A stretch of DNA of 64,000 nucleotides from Cyrtodaria siliqua (Eukaryota; Mollusca; Bivalvia; Adapedonta; Hiatellidae). The translations under genes and the position numbers were made by a program. Location of the stretch: positions 267,627 through 331,626 of the forward strand of contig JAWPHD010001343.1 of assembly GCA_037043455.1 (NCBI GenBank). The letters are read 5' to 3'. Under the pieces are notes generated by a model. That model made no database searches. It was given only the letters and a program-made list of their open reading frames with translations, and had not been told where the DNA came from. How positions within the stretch are numbered: the stretch's first letter is position 1; every line of letters starts with the position of its first letter. Shown in pieces: positions 23,519 through 34,548 of this stretch.

Positions 23519-23822
23519 ATTTTTTTTAAACCATAGCACACTTGCTGTGATTTTTTTTATTTTTTTTTCTTATTTATTGGACCAATACATAATTTTGTGC
23601 AGAACATGTACTTAAGAAATCTAAGCAGCTTACAGTTAATCCGAGCCTTCTCTGACCCTAAAAGCCTTTCTTTTTTTGTGTAGCTTTTTAGGTACACAGC
23701 CAGATGAAATATCAAAATCGTAAAAAGGGCTGGTAAGGCTCGGATTACTCACAAATAAAAAAAATAAAAAAATATTATGTATAGAAGGATATTAACGTTA
23801 TCTTTTGAATACTTTAATCGTA

Positions 23823-23897
23823 TAATTGAATTGAATGTTGTTTAACGGCTCATCAACACAGTATAGGTTATTTAGAGCCGCCCCAAAGAGAGGGGAA
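23823..23897 (-). repeat. SINE 3' end, reverse orientation
   Basis: The reverse complement reads CTCTTTGGGGCGGCTCTAAA... to GCCGTTAAACAACATTCAATT, the same 3' end as 27052-27122 and 39515-39570. It abuts the 5'-truncated reverse transcriptase. Confidence 0.8.
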
Positions 23898-24760
23898 TGA
23901 AACGGCTCCCAGTCAGATCCTATTCCTGTTTCTTTCGGAGTCCCTCAGGGCTCTGTACTGGGACCCATCTTTTTCCTAATCTACATAAATGATCTACCTG
24001 AGAATGTAACTTCCTCTAAAGTCAACCTCTTTGCAGATGATACCGCCATATATATATATATATATCTCAATTGCTTCCCACTTCAACATGATCTAGAACA
24101 GCTCAAAAAGTGGGAAACCAAATGGGACATGAAATTCAACCCTTCTAAATGCCAAGTCATACACATAACTAAACGCAAAAATGTAATAAACATCCGTTAC
24201 TTTTTTCATAATACAGAACTAGTATCAGTCTCATCAGCCAAATATCTGGGAGTTGAAATATCAAATGACCTATCCTGGAATAAACATATCGATTCAATCA
24301 CAAAAAAATGCAAACCAAACACTAGGCTTTCTCAGACGAAATATTAAAATTCATTCAGAAAAACTCAAATCAACAGTATACAAGACACTGGTCAGGCCCC
24401 AGCTTGAGTACTGCTCACCTATCTGGTCCCCGTGCACTGAATCAGATAACAGTCAGATAGAATCTGTTCAGAGACGGGCTGCTTGCTGGGCAAAACGCGA
24501 CTATACCCGCACCTCTAGTGTCACGTCTGGTCATGTTTTATAACATAACCCATCATCTTGTAGCAAGCCCTCCGGAAGACTATCTTGTGCTAAATACAAG
24601 ACCCAGTCGATCACAACATCCAATGGCATATCACCAGATCCAGACAGCCACGGATTACTATAAGTATTCCTTCTTCCCGCGGACTGTTGTCCACTGGAAT
24701 TCACTGCCCTCTAGCATAGTGGCACTACCTTTGCCACAGTTCAGCCTGGCTATTAGATAG
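23898..24760 (+). pseudogene. non-LTR retrotransposon reverse transcriptase, 5'-truncated and broken
   Basis: The remnant begins just before the RT motif GVPQGSVLGPIFFLIYINDL and contains the catalytic FADDTAIY motif. It continues with FNPSKCQVIHIT, KYLGVEISNDLSWNKHI, RPQLEYCSPIWSP and VQRRAACWAKRDYTRTSSVT, and ends in FFPRTVVHWNSLP and a stop at 24758-24760. It is disrupted by an (AT)n expansion just after the catalytic motif (about 24045-24067) that shifts frame, by a 1-nt insertion near 24308, and by a deletion of roughly 50 nt with a frameshift near 24527. The C-terminal part is typical of CR1/Jockey-group elements. The host element cannot be active. It lies between the two copies of the segmental duplication. 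Confidence 0.93.
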
Positions 24761-24797
24761 ATAGACAGGCAGACAGACAGATAGAGAGATAGATAGA
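24750..24797. repeat. (GATA/GACA)n tail of the retrotransposon
   Basis: TAGATAGATAGACAGGCAGA followed by CAGACAGATAGAGAGATAG follows the RT stop directly. Short tandem repeats at the 3' end are common in CR1-like elements. Confidence 0.8.
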
Positions 24798-26803
24798 TGC
24801 AAAACGTTAGTAGCTGGCGGCGTCAACGCACAACATGTCTCTGATATGCAAGAAACATAATCTATCATGGGTATTCGGTTCAGAGAGGGAATTTCAACCC
24901 ACGGTGTAAGTGTTTTAATCGGAACCTCGATAAAAACACTTATACCTCGGGTTGGAATTTCCTATCTTCACCGGATACCCAGGACATATTCTTATAATCT
25001 TACACATGGGGGAAGATAAAAGTCACGTGCTGATATAAACAATGACAGTTGCAGACGTCATTGTGTAAATAAACTTGCAAAAAAATTAGTAGTTGGCGAC
25101 GTTAACGCGCAGAATATAGATGGTATGCAAGAAAAAGAATCAATCATGGGTATCAGGTTCAGATAGGGAAATTCTAACCCTCGGTATAGTTGTTTTATAG
25201 CGAACCTCAGCAGAGCCTCGGTTCTGATAAAAACAATTGTACCTCGTGTTGGAATTCCCGATCTTTACCGGATACCCATGAAAGATTCTTATAAGTATTG
25301 ATTCTTATAAGTATTCAGAATCTGAAAAATACTCCCATCCTTCAAATATATAGATATAGAATCATAAGGGAGAAGCATGCAAGTATAACATTAAGACACA
25401 TAAATTTACATGTTATAAGACCAAAGATAAAGACCGGTACATGCAAGAAATACCACCTACCAGCATAGCTTCTTTCCGCACTCTAGGCTACCGTTTATCA
25501 TTGTAGAACAGACCACCGTGGAATCCTTCCGTTCGGTTATGGCCACATCGACGTTCTAGACGACGAACTATGTTCTTAGATCTCATGAGCCAAAGGCTCA
25601 GTGTGATCTAGTGAGATCATTCTTCGTCCGTGCGTCCGACCGTCGTCAGCCACAACTTCAAACGACTTCTCAGAAACCGCTTGGCCAATTTTGACAAAAA
25701 GATTCATCGATGAATGCTTTTAAAATATGTTAAAATTATATAAAAGGCCGTTACCATTAAAGGTCGAAACCTTAAAAAATCATCTTAAACTTTTTAAAAA
25801 CTGTAAGCATGTGTTCATGGTGTTGTTGTGTTTTGCACTTGTAGAACAAGTATTGAAGGGAATTTAATGATGAAACCCCTTGATAGTAGTGCCATTTTAG
25901 CATGTAGACCATCCACAGGCTCTCATGGGCCTCTAATTGTACTTTAATATTATTAATGATCGCTAATCCCCTGGACTATCAATGGCCGCGCCCCGGGATC
26001 TAAAACTTGTATATAGAGATTTTACATGTTTTTACACAGACTTAAATAGGGAAAAACATAAAATATCTTAAATCAGCATAATATTATGCGAAGTTTTGTT
26101 TTTGTGTGTTTCATTTGTTTGTGTTTTTTCATCATTGCGAAGAAGATCCTCAGCTGATCGATTCAGTGTCATTTTGACCCTCGTGTTTACTAAGAAGATT
26201 TTTAACTTTCGACTGCATACTATAACTGTTCTGCTGCGCACGCACAGTTCAAGTCATATTGCGAATATACTCTTAGAAGAGGGCTGCAGTTACTGAGGAT
26301 AAAGTTAATGGCAACGATAAAAGCACTCTATGGGAATAGGGGCAGAGGGAGCCTAGATGTGCCAAGGCTAGAACTCTCTTTGATATTGAGTGGAAGTTCG
26401 TTCCAGTATCGAATGCATGTTGGTGGTAGTAGAAGCAATGATAAACAAGTTCAGATTTTGAAATAAAAGGAAATGATGGTGGTGAACTCAAAGACGATTT
26501 GAATTTTATATATAGAGTATTAGAGATCTGTTTGTTCCCTCGATCCGTATTCTAGGGTTGGCTTCGATAGTTATAATCATTGCAGAAAAAAATGGCGGCT
26601 TGTTTTGCCATCGGTGTCTGACACATGTCTGGGGCTGTTCCCCCACCCCCTTTGGTACGTAGAATTCAGGTCAAATTTAGTATTTAGTATTTAGCAAATA
26701 GTATTCAGTACTCGGGTTATCCATATTAAATAGTATTCAGTAATCCAGTCTAAAATGAAGGAGTATTCAGTACTCAGCTCTAAATTAGAGAGTATTCAGT
26801 AGC

Positions 26804-26845
26804 CGGGGTGGGGTGGGGCGGGGTAGGGGGGTAGGGGGGTAGGGG
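26804..26845 (+). repeat. G-quadruplex-type G-run array
   Basis: At least six runs of four or more G separated by one or two bases (GGGGTGGGGTGGGGCGGGG, then GTAGGGGGG twice). It follows several copies of AGTATTCAGTA. It is present only in copy B. Confidence 0.9.
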
Positions 26846-26925
26846 ACACCCACATGTCTTGTATGATATTTTTTAGATGGTTAACTGTGGTATTTGCTTA
26901 ATTTGTGATGTTATTTATATGAGGG

Positions 26926-27122
26926 CCGTTAGCCCCGTCCGTCGGATGGGCACGTCAACCGGACGGTCCCGTGTATCGGTCTGTTAAAGAACCATAGGAA
27001 TCTATTCGATAATAAGAGTAGGGCACGGTTCCCGGATTCCTATGTATCCTTCCCCTCTCTCTGGGGCGGCTCTAAATAACATATACTGTGTTGGTGAGCC
27101 GTTAAACAACATTCAATTCAAA
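26926..27122 (+). mobile_element. SINE with GTCCCGTGTATCGG core, 3' end ATTCAATT
   Basis: GCCGTTAGCCCCGTCCGTCG, GACGGTCCCGTGTATCGG and CTGTTAAAGAACC, then CTCTGGGGCGGCTCTAAA and GAGCCGTTAAACAACATTC. Copy A runs ATTTATATGAG into unrelated sequence at this point, so the element arrived in copy B or was lost from A. Its 3' part matches 23823-23897 (inverted) and 39515-39570. Confidence 0.75.
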
Positions 27123-27260
27123 ACTATTTTGCATTTTCAGTTTCAAAAAAAGAGGGGGAATGTTGACCGTGTAATTGATACGAGAGTAGAGTTGCTGCAA
27201 ATTCTGTTGTAAACACTCCATATTTCACTTGAGCCAGAATCAGTGTTTCCTTCCACCACT

Positions 27261-27495
27261 CCGTGGCCGAATGGTTAAAGACGTTGCTTTGTAAACCTCG
27301 CCTATCACCGCTTCGGGTTCGAATCCCACTGGAAGCTCGAGTTGTAAGTGAGGAAGTGTCGATTCTTACGGATGGCGGGAAGTGTACAGTACTGGTTCTA
27401 CCCAGGAAAAGTAGGTGGTCTGCCTCCACCACAGAAAATCGACTGTCATATATAACCTTGAATGTGTTGGAAAATGACGTAAAACACCATACAAA
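27261..27495 (+). mobile_element. full-length tRNA-Ser-derived SINE with 13-bp target-site duplication
   Basis: The head is tRNA-Ser/Leu-like: A box GTGGCCGAATGGTTAAAG and B box GGGTTCGAATCCC. The body carries GTGTCGATTCTTACGGATGG, TACAGTACTGGTTCTACCC and ATCGACTGTCATATA. TCCTTCCACCACT flanks it exactly at 27248-27260 and 27496-27508, and copy A has the single empty site at 17667-17679. Truncated relatives are at 22520, 31545, 46262 and 48243. Confidence 0.95.
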
Positions 27496-28968
27496 TCCTT
27501 CCACCACTCAAGTGGCACATACTACACGACAGGGATGGTGATGAACATCGTTCATGCATAGCATATAACAACAATAGCAAAATTAAAATGGGGTTGGGGG
27601 CTGGGAGTTAGCCCTCTGTCTGGATACACATATATTCCCACACGGGGGCAAAGTTATTCTGAATGGGCATAGTAGGTATTCTGTTTGGGCGTATAATTAT
27701 GTTACTGCGCATGAAGCAAACCATGACTCATTCCGTTCAAGTTACTAAACTGCCAAGTTTCACCAGTTTCTGCAGTTGTACCAGATTTACCCTATGTGTA
27801 ATGTTCATAAAGTAATGAATATTTACCTATTCACTAAAAGTTAAATACACACATTGATGAAATCACACTTAAAACACCCATATTATCTAGCTAACAGGCA
27901 ACAAACGATCTTACTGTTATAATAATGAGTGTCGATTATTTTATTTCTATTCCATTTCTGTATTACGCCTGATTGTGTGTCGTTGTTAAAGTTTAATTTG
28001 ATCATCATGAACTTCGTAAAGGTTCTCCAACTTTGCCTTTGTACTTTCACATATTAAGTTCAGTGGGAATTAGCTAAACTCGGAGTCCATTATAGAGTTA
28101 ACTTTTTTTTAAAAATTATTTACAGTTTACAATTTACTGTTCTACATTTTCACAACATATTCATAATCTGTATACACGGCGTGGAAGCGCTAAAGTTCTT
28201 GTTTTCGTTCTACATGTTACCTACTTCAACTCTCAAAATCAACTCCCTAACAATCTTCAATTAAAATTAGTTCTCCCCAAATTAACAAAGACCCCGTGAC
28301 ATCTATGTCCGGTCAATACCGTCAGCGCCGCTCCCCTAAATGCAAAACCATCCCCTTGATAGGAAACCTACTCCGCTAATGGATTTCATGTGATCAGCAC
28401 ACTGTAAATATTGTGGATCCCAAATTGTTGACAAATAATAAATAAAACTTCTTTTTTTTTCAAACTCCCGACTGTATTACTACCGACAGTTATATGGCTA
28501 TGCTTAATATCTGCTGACTTACGGACAATGTCCCTTTAAGCAGGTGTCAATAATAAAATAAAATTCATGCTAAATGTGAAATTGTAAATGAAATAAAGAA
28601 CATGCAACACTATTCAATTAAGATACATACACATGCAGTTTATAGGCAACAAGAGTAACATATTCTTCGCGACATTCTCAAGTTCTAAATGCGCTAGATC
28701 TAAAACATTATTCAGACTGCTTTAATTGTAAATTTCACTGTTTTTCATACAGAGTTATTTCAACTTTACATTTCATTTACCGACAACGTTAAACTGAATA
28801 TTTCAAAATCATCAAAATAAAGTACATTTAAAATGAACACAAATGTTACATTATAACAGTACTGTCGCACAGACGACGGATACTTCGCTATACTGCCATA
28901 CGCTATCGCATAAGAGAATAATGCAAGAAGAAAAATGGTTTTGTATTCATATTGTATGTTAAAGCGTT

Positions 28969-31480
28969 CTACACTGCTTTTGGAACATCAAAGATAAAAC
29001 CACGAATCTGACCATAATTATCACGCGTGTGCTTACTTTCTGTGCATCTGAAGAATCGTACTTCTAAATCTTGTATTGTTATTCGTGTTTTACCACCCTC
29101 TCCAAAGTAAGACTGTACTCCTGTAGTATCTTGTATCATTGTATATCTAGTGTCTTTACTTATATGTACTGGAGACTCAAACATTATATCAGTAAATTGG
29201 ATGTTCTTGACAAACACAAGTTGAATGTCAATAGACATCAAACACCGCTTGTCGTTGTCTTGTATTTGAAGTGTGCCTGCAAGTTTACCATCCGAATAGG
29301 GTGTGAATAAACTCACCCCAACCAATGATACATTTGCTGAACATTCAAACTTAATTATATCTGGAATTTTGTTTGGACCCCAAGGCCCTAGAATTGTTCC
29401 CGGGTGGTTAAATCGATCTAAATGTATACGCGTGAGGGTCACAGCTGGTTTGCGTGCTTTCCTACTAAACAAACATTCATTCCCGTCTGCTTTCGTTGTG
29501 AATTGAAGAAAGATATCGACTTTTTCTTCCGCTGTTAGTATTCCTCTTTTTGCAACATGCGTCGTAAATTCGTCTAATGTCATACACGGAAACCGTATGA
29601 GTTTAATCAGGTCGTTTCCGAGCGCTTCTTTGACGTTTGCGTCGTTAACGTTCTTCTCCGTTCGCCTACATTCTTCTTCAGCCCATTTTACACAAGCCTT
29701 GTACACATTCACTTCCTCAGCCTGCAGTAGATCGGATTCAATAATCAGATGCAGTACATCTTTTGTCAGAGAAGCAATAGCTGTAGACTTCAGCACTTGG
29801 TCGCCGTTCTTGAACACGAATGACAGGCACTGCTGTACGAGATCCTGTTCATCAAACATGTGAGCCTGTTGAAGAATCACACACACATTCTCCGTAGATA
29901 TTTCGGATTTCAGATATGCCGTGCACTTCTCCACCAGAGCTCCGACGTCATACTTCTTTCCTGCATAGAGTAAGGACATCACCGTGTCTGCCGTCACATC
30001 GCAATTTTCGGCGTAGATGAACCTATCAGATATAGGAATATGTATATATCTTTTAAATTTTGGACGATAGTAACACACTCATAATAAGCGTGTATATGGA
30101 ATACACATTTACTATAGCACGAATATCGTCGTTTCAAGTGGTATACATTGATATTCCGGAGTAACATTTTATGTACTTTTATATTCTCTTACCATCTCAA
30201 AAACTAATACTTATGCAGTCTATGGTTTTCATTAAAGGAGTTGACGAGCTTCTTTATGCTAGCTATTGGCTTTTATGCTAGCTATTGGCTTGCATAATAT
30301 TCCGAAGATCAACGAGTATCAATAGGCGAAGAGCCTCACGCCCCTGGTTGAAATTCCTGTCAGGTAACTTCTGTTTTGAAAAGTAATAAAAAACATGCAG
30401 TATTCATTGGATTGGGTTTGTTGATTTCATGCTTTAAATACGCATTTTTCGTGGTTCTTGAATCATTCCTATTCGTGAACCGACGATGTATGGAAGAAAT
30501 GTACAAGAGAGCACTACACTTCATCATTCATGATTACTGATGTCACCATCATCCAACCCTTACCCGCCCCACCCCTCTCCCACCCCAACCCCACACACAT
30601 GAAGGGATATGCTTCCTCTGTATACCAGGGGCGTAGCTGTGTCTAAATCAGTGTTTAGGCACAAGGTCTAGGGGGTCCGCGGGCATGCCCCCATCGGATT
30701 TTTTTTAGAAGGAAGCCAATTGCTACATTCTGACGGTATTTTAAGCAGCAAACGATATGTTTTTAACCCGCCATTTCAATCTTTTGTAATCTGCGATTCG
30801 CAACAAAAACATCGGAACAGAACAAAATAACATATATTAATATGAATACTTGCTTTCTGAAAATCTTTCAAAATTTTGCACAATCATGGTGTGTTTGGTT
30901 CCGATAGACCGAGAGTGAAAACAGTTCGCCATTTATTTTCTGAAAAGACCACGAGTACCAATTGGTATGAGCTGACCATACCCCTCCACCCCATACCCCA
31001 CTCTGTTTTTATTGCATTTTTGGCATTTTTATTTTTTTGATTTCTGGGGACAATGTGCAGGCACGTGCCTAAAGTGCCTATAGGCAGCTACGCCACTGTA
31101 TACGCATCTATGTTAAATACACATCTATTTTAAACTTGCGTAATTCTTAAAAACATGCATAACTATGAGCTTATGTTATTACTTCATTTTTTCATATCAC
31201 TATAGCAGAATAAAGTTTATATGTGTATGTCATACCTAAGCAGTTTTTTAAAGCCATCCAACTCGATATCTGGTATGTCTATCTTGTCACGTGACTCCGC
31301 AATCGTACCACAAAACATGGCATAAAACACGGGGCTTCTGCTCACTAACATGTATTTATGGGCCTTCACTTCGTGCCTGTCTTTTCCCACCAGAAATATG
31401 ACGTCACATAGAATGCCGTGCTCAAACATGTACAAATTGGTCTCTGCTAATCGTTTGTTTATCTGCCAGTTTTCTGCCAT
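28969..31480 (-). CDS. BTB/POZ-BACK-PHR domain protein (BTBD3/BTBD6-like), copy B
   Basis: Paralogue of the gene at 19981-22465 with the same structure: exons 31480-31236 (245 nt) and 30022-28969 (1054 nt), same intron position and phase, 432 aa. The 81 complete codons of exon 1 differ from copy A at only six residues (for example ENGILGD against EHGILCD). The BTB, BACK (ESDLLQAEEVNVYKACVKWA) and PHR (RFNHPGTILGPWGPNKIPD, VSLVGVSLFTP) regions are all intact, as is the end FDVPKAV. The first ATG is at 31480 in context AAAATGG; upstream in-frame codons lack an ATG and are preceded by a likely splice acceptor (CTTGCTTCTTTTCAG, 31502-31516). Both copies look functional. The intron contains a hAT-like MITE. 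Confidence 0.93.
30540..30612 (+). repeat. C-rich tract in the BTB copy B intron
   Basis: CCCGCCCCACCCCTCTCCC and CACCCCAACCCC form a dense run of C blocks (G-quadruplex potential on the - strand) just before the MITE. It is absent from copy A. Confidence 0.7.
30626..31098. mobile_element. 473-bp hAT-like MITE in the BTB copy B intron
   Basis: The left end CAGGGGCGTAGCTG and the inverted right end CAGTGGCGTAGCTG, each followed at a distance by TAGGCAC, form terminal inverted repeats. A candidate short direct repeat, TATAC, flanks it (30621-30625 and 31099-31103). CAGNGGCGTAGC ends are familiar from hAT-type MITEs of invertebrates; the superfamily call is inference and the direct repeat is shorter than the usual 8 bp. 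Confidence 0.75.
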
Positions 31481-31544
31481 TTTTGTTGCAAAATAGTTTG
31501 ACTGAAAAGAAGCAAGTGAGGCGATTCGTTTCAAAAGTTCACGC

Positions 31545-31725
31545 CGGGGACTTGTCAAGTGGGAAAATGTCGATTCTTACTGATGGCGGGAGGTAAACAC
31601 TGACAGTACTGGTTCTACCCAGGAAAAAAGAGCCTCTACCACAAACCATCGACAATCATATATGACCTAACATATGCTAAAAATGTCGTAAAATATTATT
31701 CAAACAAAATTCAAATCGTTCCAAA
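31545..31725 (+). repeat. 5'-truncated tRNA-Ser-type SINE upstream of BTB gene B
   Basis: Orthologous to the remnant at 22520-22690: ATGTCGATTCTTACTGATGG, CAGTACTGGTTCTACCC, GCCTCTACCACAAACC and ATCGACAATCATATA in order. Confidence 0.85.
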
Positions 31726-31739
31726 ATTGTCCAAACCCC

Positions 31740-32735
31740 ATTCTGCTTAGTAAATAATGACTGTTCCATATTCACATTTAGTAAACTATTAATGTTTCGT
31801 TTTCATTGCAACTATACGCTTAAATTACTATAATTTCGTTCAGTGTTTTAAGTGTCGTTGTATATATTATAACATCCGATTACTAATCCTTTGATTTAGA
31901 TATACTGAAAATACACAAGTCATCTACTTTCGTTTTTAAATTTAAGTCAATATCAGATAGACGTACTAAATACTGTGTTAATGATTGTTTAGTGATAATT
32001 TAGTGACTGTACAGTGGTTAGAATATCTTATAAAAGAAATGAAATATATGACAAAAATCTGACATTAAATTATTTTTTTTTTTTTTTCAATTTTTTTTTT
32101 CCAGTCCCGACACGTTCCTTCAACCTGTGATTCTGCTTAGTAAATAATAACTGATCCATATTCACATTTAGTAACATTTAGTAAACTATAAATGTTTCAT
32201 TTTCATTGCAACTCTACGCTTAAATTACTATAATTTCGTTCAGTGTTTTAATTGTCGTTGTATATATAACATCCGACAACTAATTCTTTGATTTAGATAC
32301 ACTGAAAATACACGTCTACTTTCGTTTTTAAACTTAAGTCCATGTCACAAACCCTTCTTTTTTTTTTGACTACATTTGTACACACACCTCAAAACATCAA
32401 ATAAATGAAAAACTGTACACCAAAAACAATCCTACCCAAAATTCTAACCCCGTGTAAGAGATATGAAGATTTTTTTTTTCAATTTTTTTTTTCCAGTCCC
32501 GACACGTTCCTTCAACCTGTGATTCTGCTTAGTAAATAATGACTGATCCATATTCACATTTAGTAACATTTAGTAAACTATTAATGTTTCGTTTTCATTG
32601 CAACTCTACGCTTAAATTACTATAATTTCGTTCAGTGTTTTAATTGTCGTTGTATATATAACATCCGACAACTAATTCTTTGATTTAGATACACTGAAAA
32701 TACACGTCTACTTTCGTTTTTAAACTTAAGTCCAT
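31740..32735. repeat. ~390-bp tandem triplication in the 5' flank of BTB gene B
   Basis: Three copies of a unit beginning GATTCTGCTTAGTAAATAAT (near 31741, 32131 and 32522), each running through TTCGTTCAGTGTTTTA and ATACACTGAAAATACA-type landmarks. Units 2 and 3 are preceded by poly(T) and CCAGTCCCGACACGTTCC. Copy A has only one unit (near 22718). Confidence 0.88.
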
Positions 32736-33400
32736 GTCACATACCCTTTAGATGGTAGACGTACTAAATACTGCGTTAATGATTGTGCAGTGATAATTTA
32801 GTGACTGTAAAGTGGTTAGAATATCTTATAAAAGAAATGAAGAATCCATTTATGACAAAAATCATTAAAAACTGCGAGATATACGTGGCTATTTTCGTTT
32901 TTAAATGGGCCAGTTAATATACACCTTACTTCTAAACCATGTAAATGTTTGCGTACAATTTAAGTCATGGCATAGACCATGTGTAATTCTAATAGCAGTA
33001 GAATGTAGATTAGTGAAAGATGAGTAGGATGAACATGCAACAAGACTTAAATCACTAGCTTTATAACGTACAGTAACATCGATTTGTTCTACAAAAAAGG
33101 CAGACCTACTGTAGGCTTAGTGGATTTGACGAAACGACAGTGCAACCAATTGATAAAAAAAGAAATTTGTCGCTAACTTGATAAACTTACAATACATGTG
33201 CTACTTACAATACTGTGTTAATGTTTTAACAAAGATAGATGACACTACATATAGAAATACTACATAATATATATGTATGTATGTCGAACCTTTTCTGTCT
33301 TCCCTTTCCTGTCTAGTGACGTTTGTTTGTTCCTGTACTGATTACACGCATGCGTAGTGTGAGGGACCGTTCACTATTTACTGGGGCAACCGGGTTAGTG

Positions 33401-34476
33401 CAGAAGAAAAAATGGAACCAAACTTTGCTTTTTGGGGCTTATTTATTGGGAAAATACATTATTTTGTGCAGCACAGTACATATGTAATTAAGAAGCAGCT
33501 CACAATGGTATTGATCACAGTGAGATAAAATTAATTAAAATTTAAAAAATAATGGATAAAAGGATCTCAACTGTCTTATCGTTTTAATTCTTAAATCGGA
33601 CTAGAGCTGATCTAAAGAAATGTGAGCGATATGAATGGCATTGCATCGAAACATGATATATGAATGTGCTTGACTTCATAATAACAGGGCATGATGGCAC
33701 CAACAAGGGTCGTTATGTAAGAAAAATATCGACGAAATAACGATTTTTGTTGGCGCCCCTTGCCCTCAGGCTGGTATCAGTCGGCATCGGCCTATTTCAG
33801 GTTCTATAACTATTAGTACGAGTAAACTATATGTCGTCATTCTCCACCCGTTTTAACTCTATGCGTAAATATGGTACGTTTCTATAGAAAACTCGCAGAC
33901 TTGGCAATAATTTGTTGTAAATCCCATGTATTAATTTATGTTGTTTTTTTGTTTTGTTTTTTGTGTTTGTTTTTTTGGAATTACTGAATTATTGTAAACC
34001 AATGTTTATACAGTGTATGTTGAATTATGTCGTCCTCTTAATAGTGTGCCGCTGTTATTAGTTATATTGCAGGTTTTTATCTTCGATATAAATATATTAT
34101 AGGTATGTGAATACCCACGCTTTTAATTTGCAAATTTAAGCGTTAGTCAAAAACACGGCTGGATCATAACACGATATTTAAATCGCCTCCTGTCCTTTTG
34201 TTATACTTCCTTCAAAATGACTATTTTACAGACCTTGATAACAGATATGTTAAACTGACAGAGTATGGTTACTACAAAAAACGTCTACACAAATGGCAAA
34301 ACTTTTCAAAAACCTTCGAACATGTTCTCCAGAAAACTGCACCATTAAAACATTAGGGGCAGCACTTATTAAATTGTTGGATAAGCGTCTTTTATTTTAA
34401 ACCGATCGCAACCATTCAGTTAATGTTGAGAGATCAACCAACGACAGTGTTCTGCAAAGTCGTCGGCGTGGTTCAC
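33401..34476. other. intergenic, nothing recognised
   Basis: AT-rich sequence beyond the right edge of the segmental duplication. No gene or RNA was recognised. Confidence 0.4.
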
Positions 34477-34548
34477 CTTGCTTATCATCAACGACTTTCC
34501 GGACAACACCAATTCTAAATCAAAACTTTTCGCAGATCATCATTAGAA
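34477..34548 (+). pseudogene. tiny non-LTR reverse transcriptase remnant
   Basis: Reads LLIINDFPDNTNSKSKLFAD followed by HH, which corresponds to the INDLP...LFADD block of non-LTR reverse transcriptases with the second catalytic Asp changed. Flanking frames are closed. Confidence 0.6.

Larger units (their letters stand above)
25005..33400. repeat. segmental duplication, copy B
   Basis: A direct copy of 14936-23518. It carries insertions not found in copy A: a SINE at 27261-27495, a second SINE at about 26926-27120, a G-rich and TATTCAGTA-rich block at about 26640-26850, a MITE at 30626-31098, and extra tandem units at 31740-32730. Confidence 0.9.

Noticed and set aside
31481..31558. Longer N-terminus for BTB gene B (and the equivalent at 22466-22519 in A)
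   Set aside because: The open frame has only TTG as a possible start, runs into SINE sequence, and a good splice acceptor lies between it and the conserved ATG.
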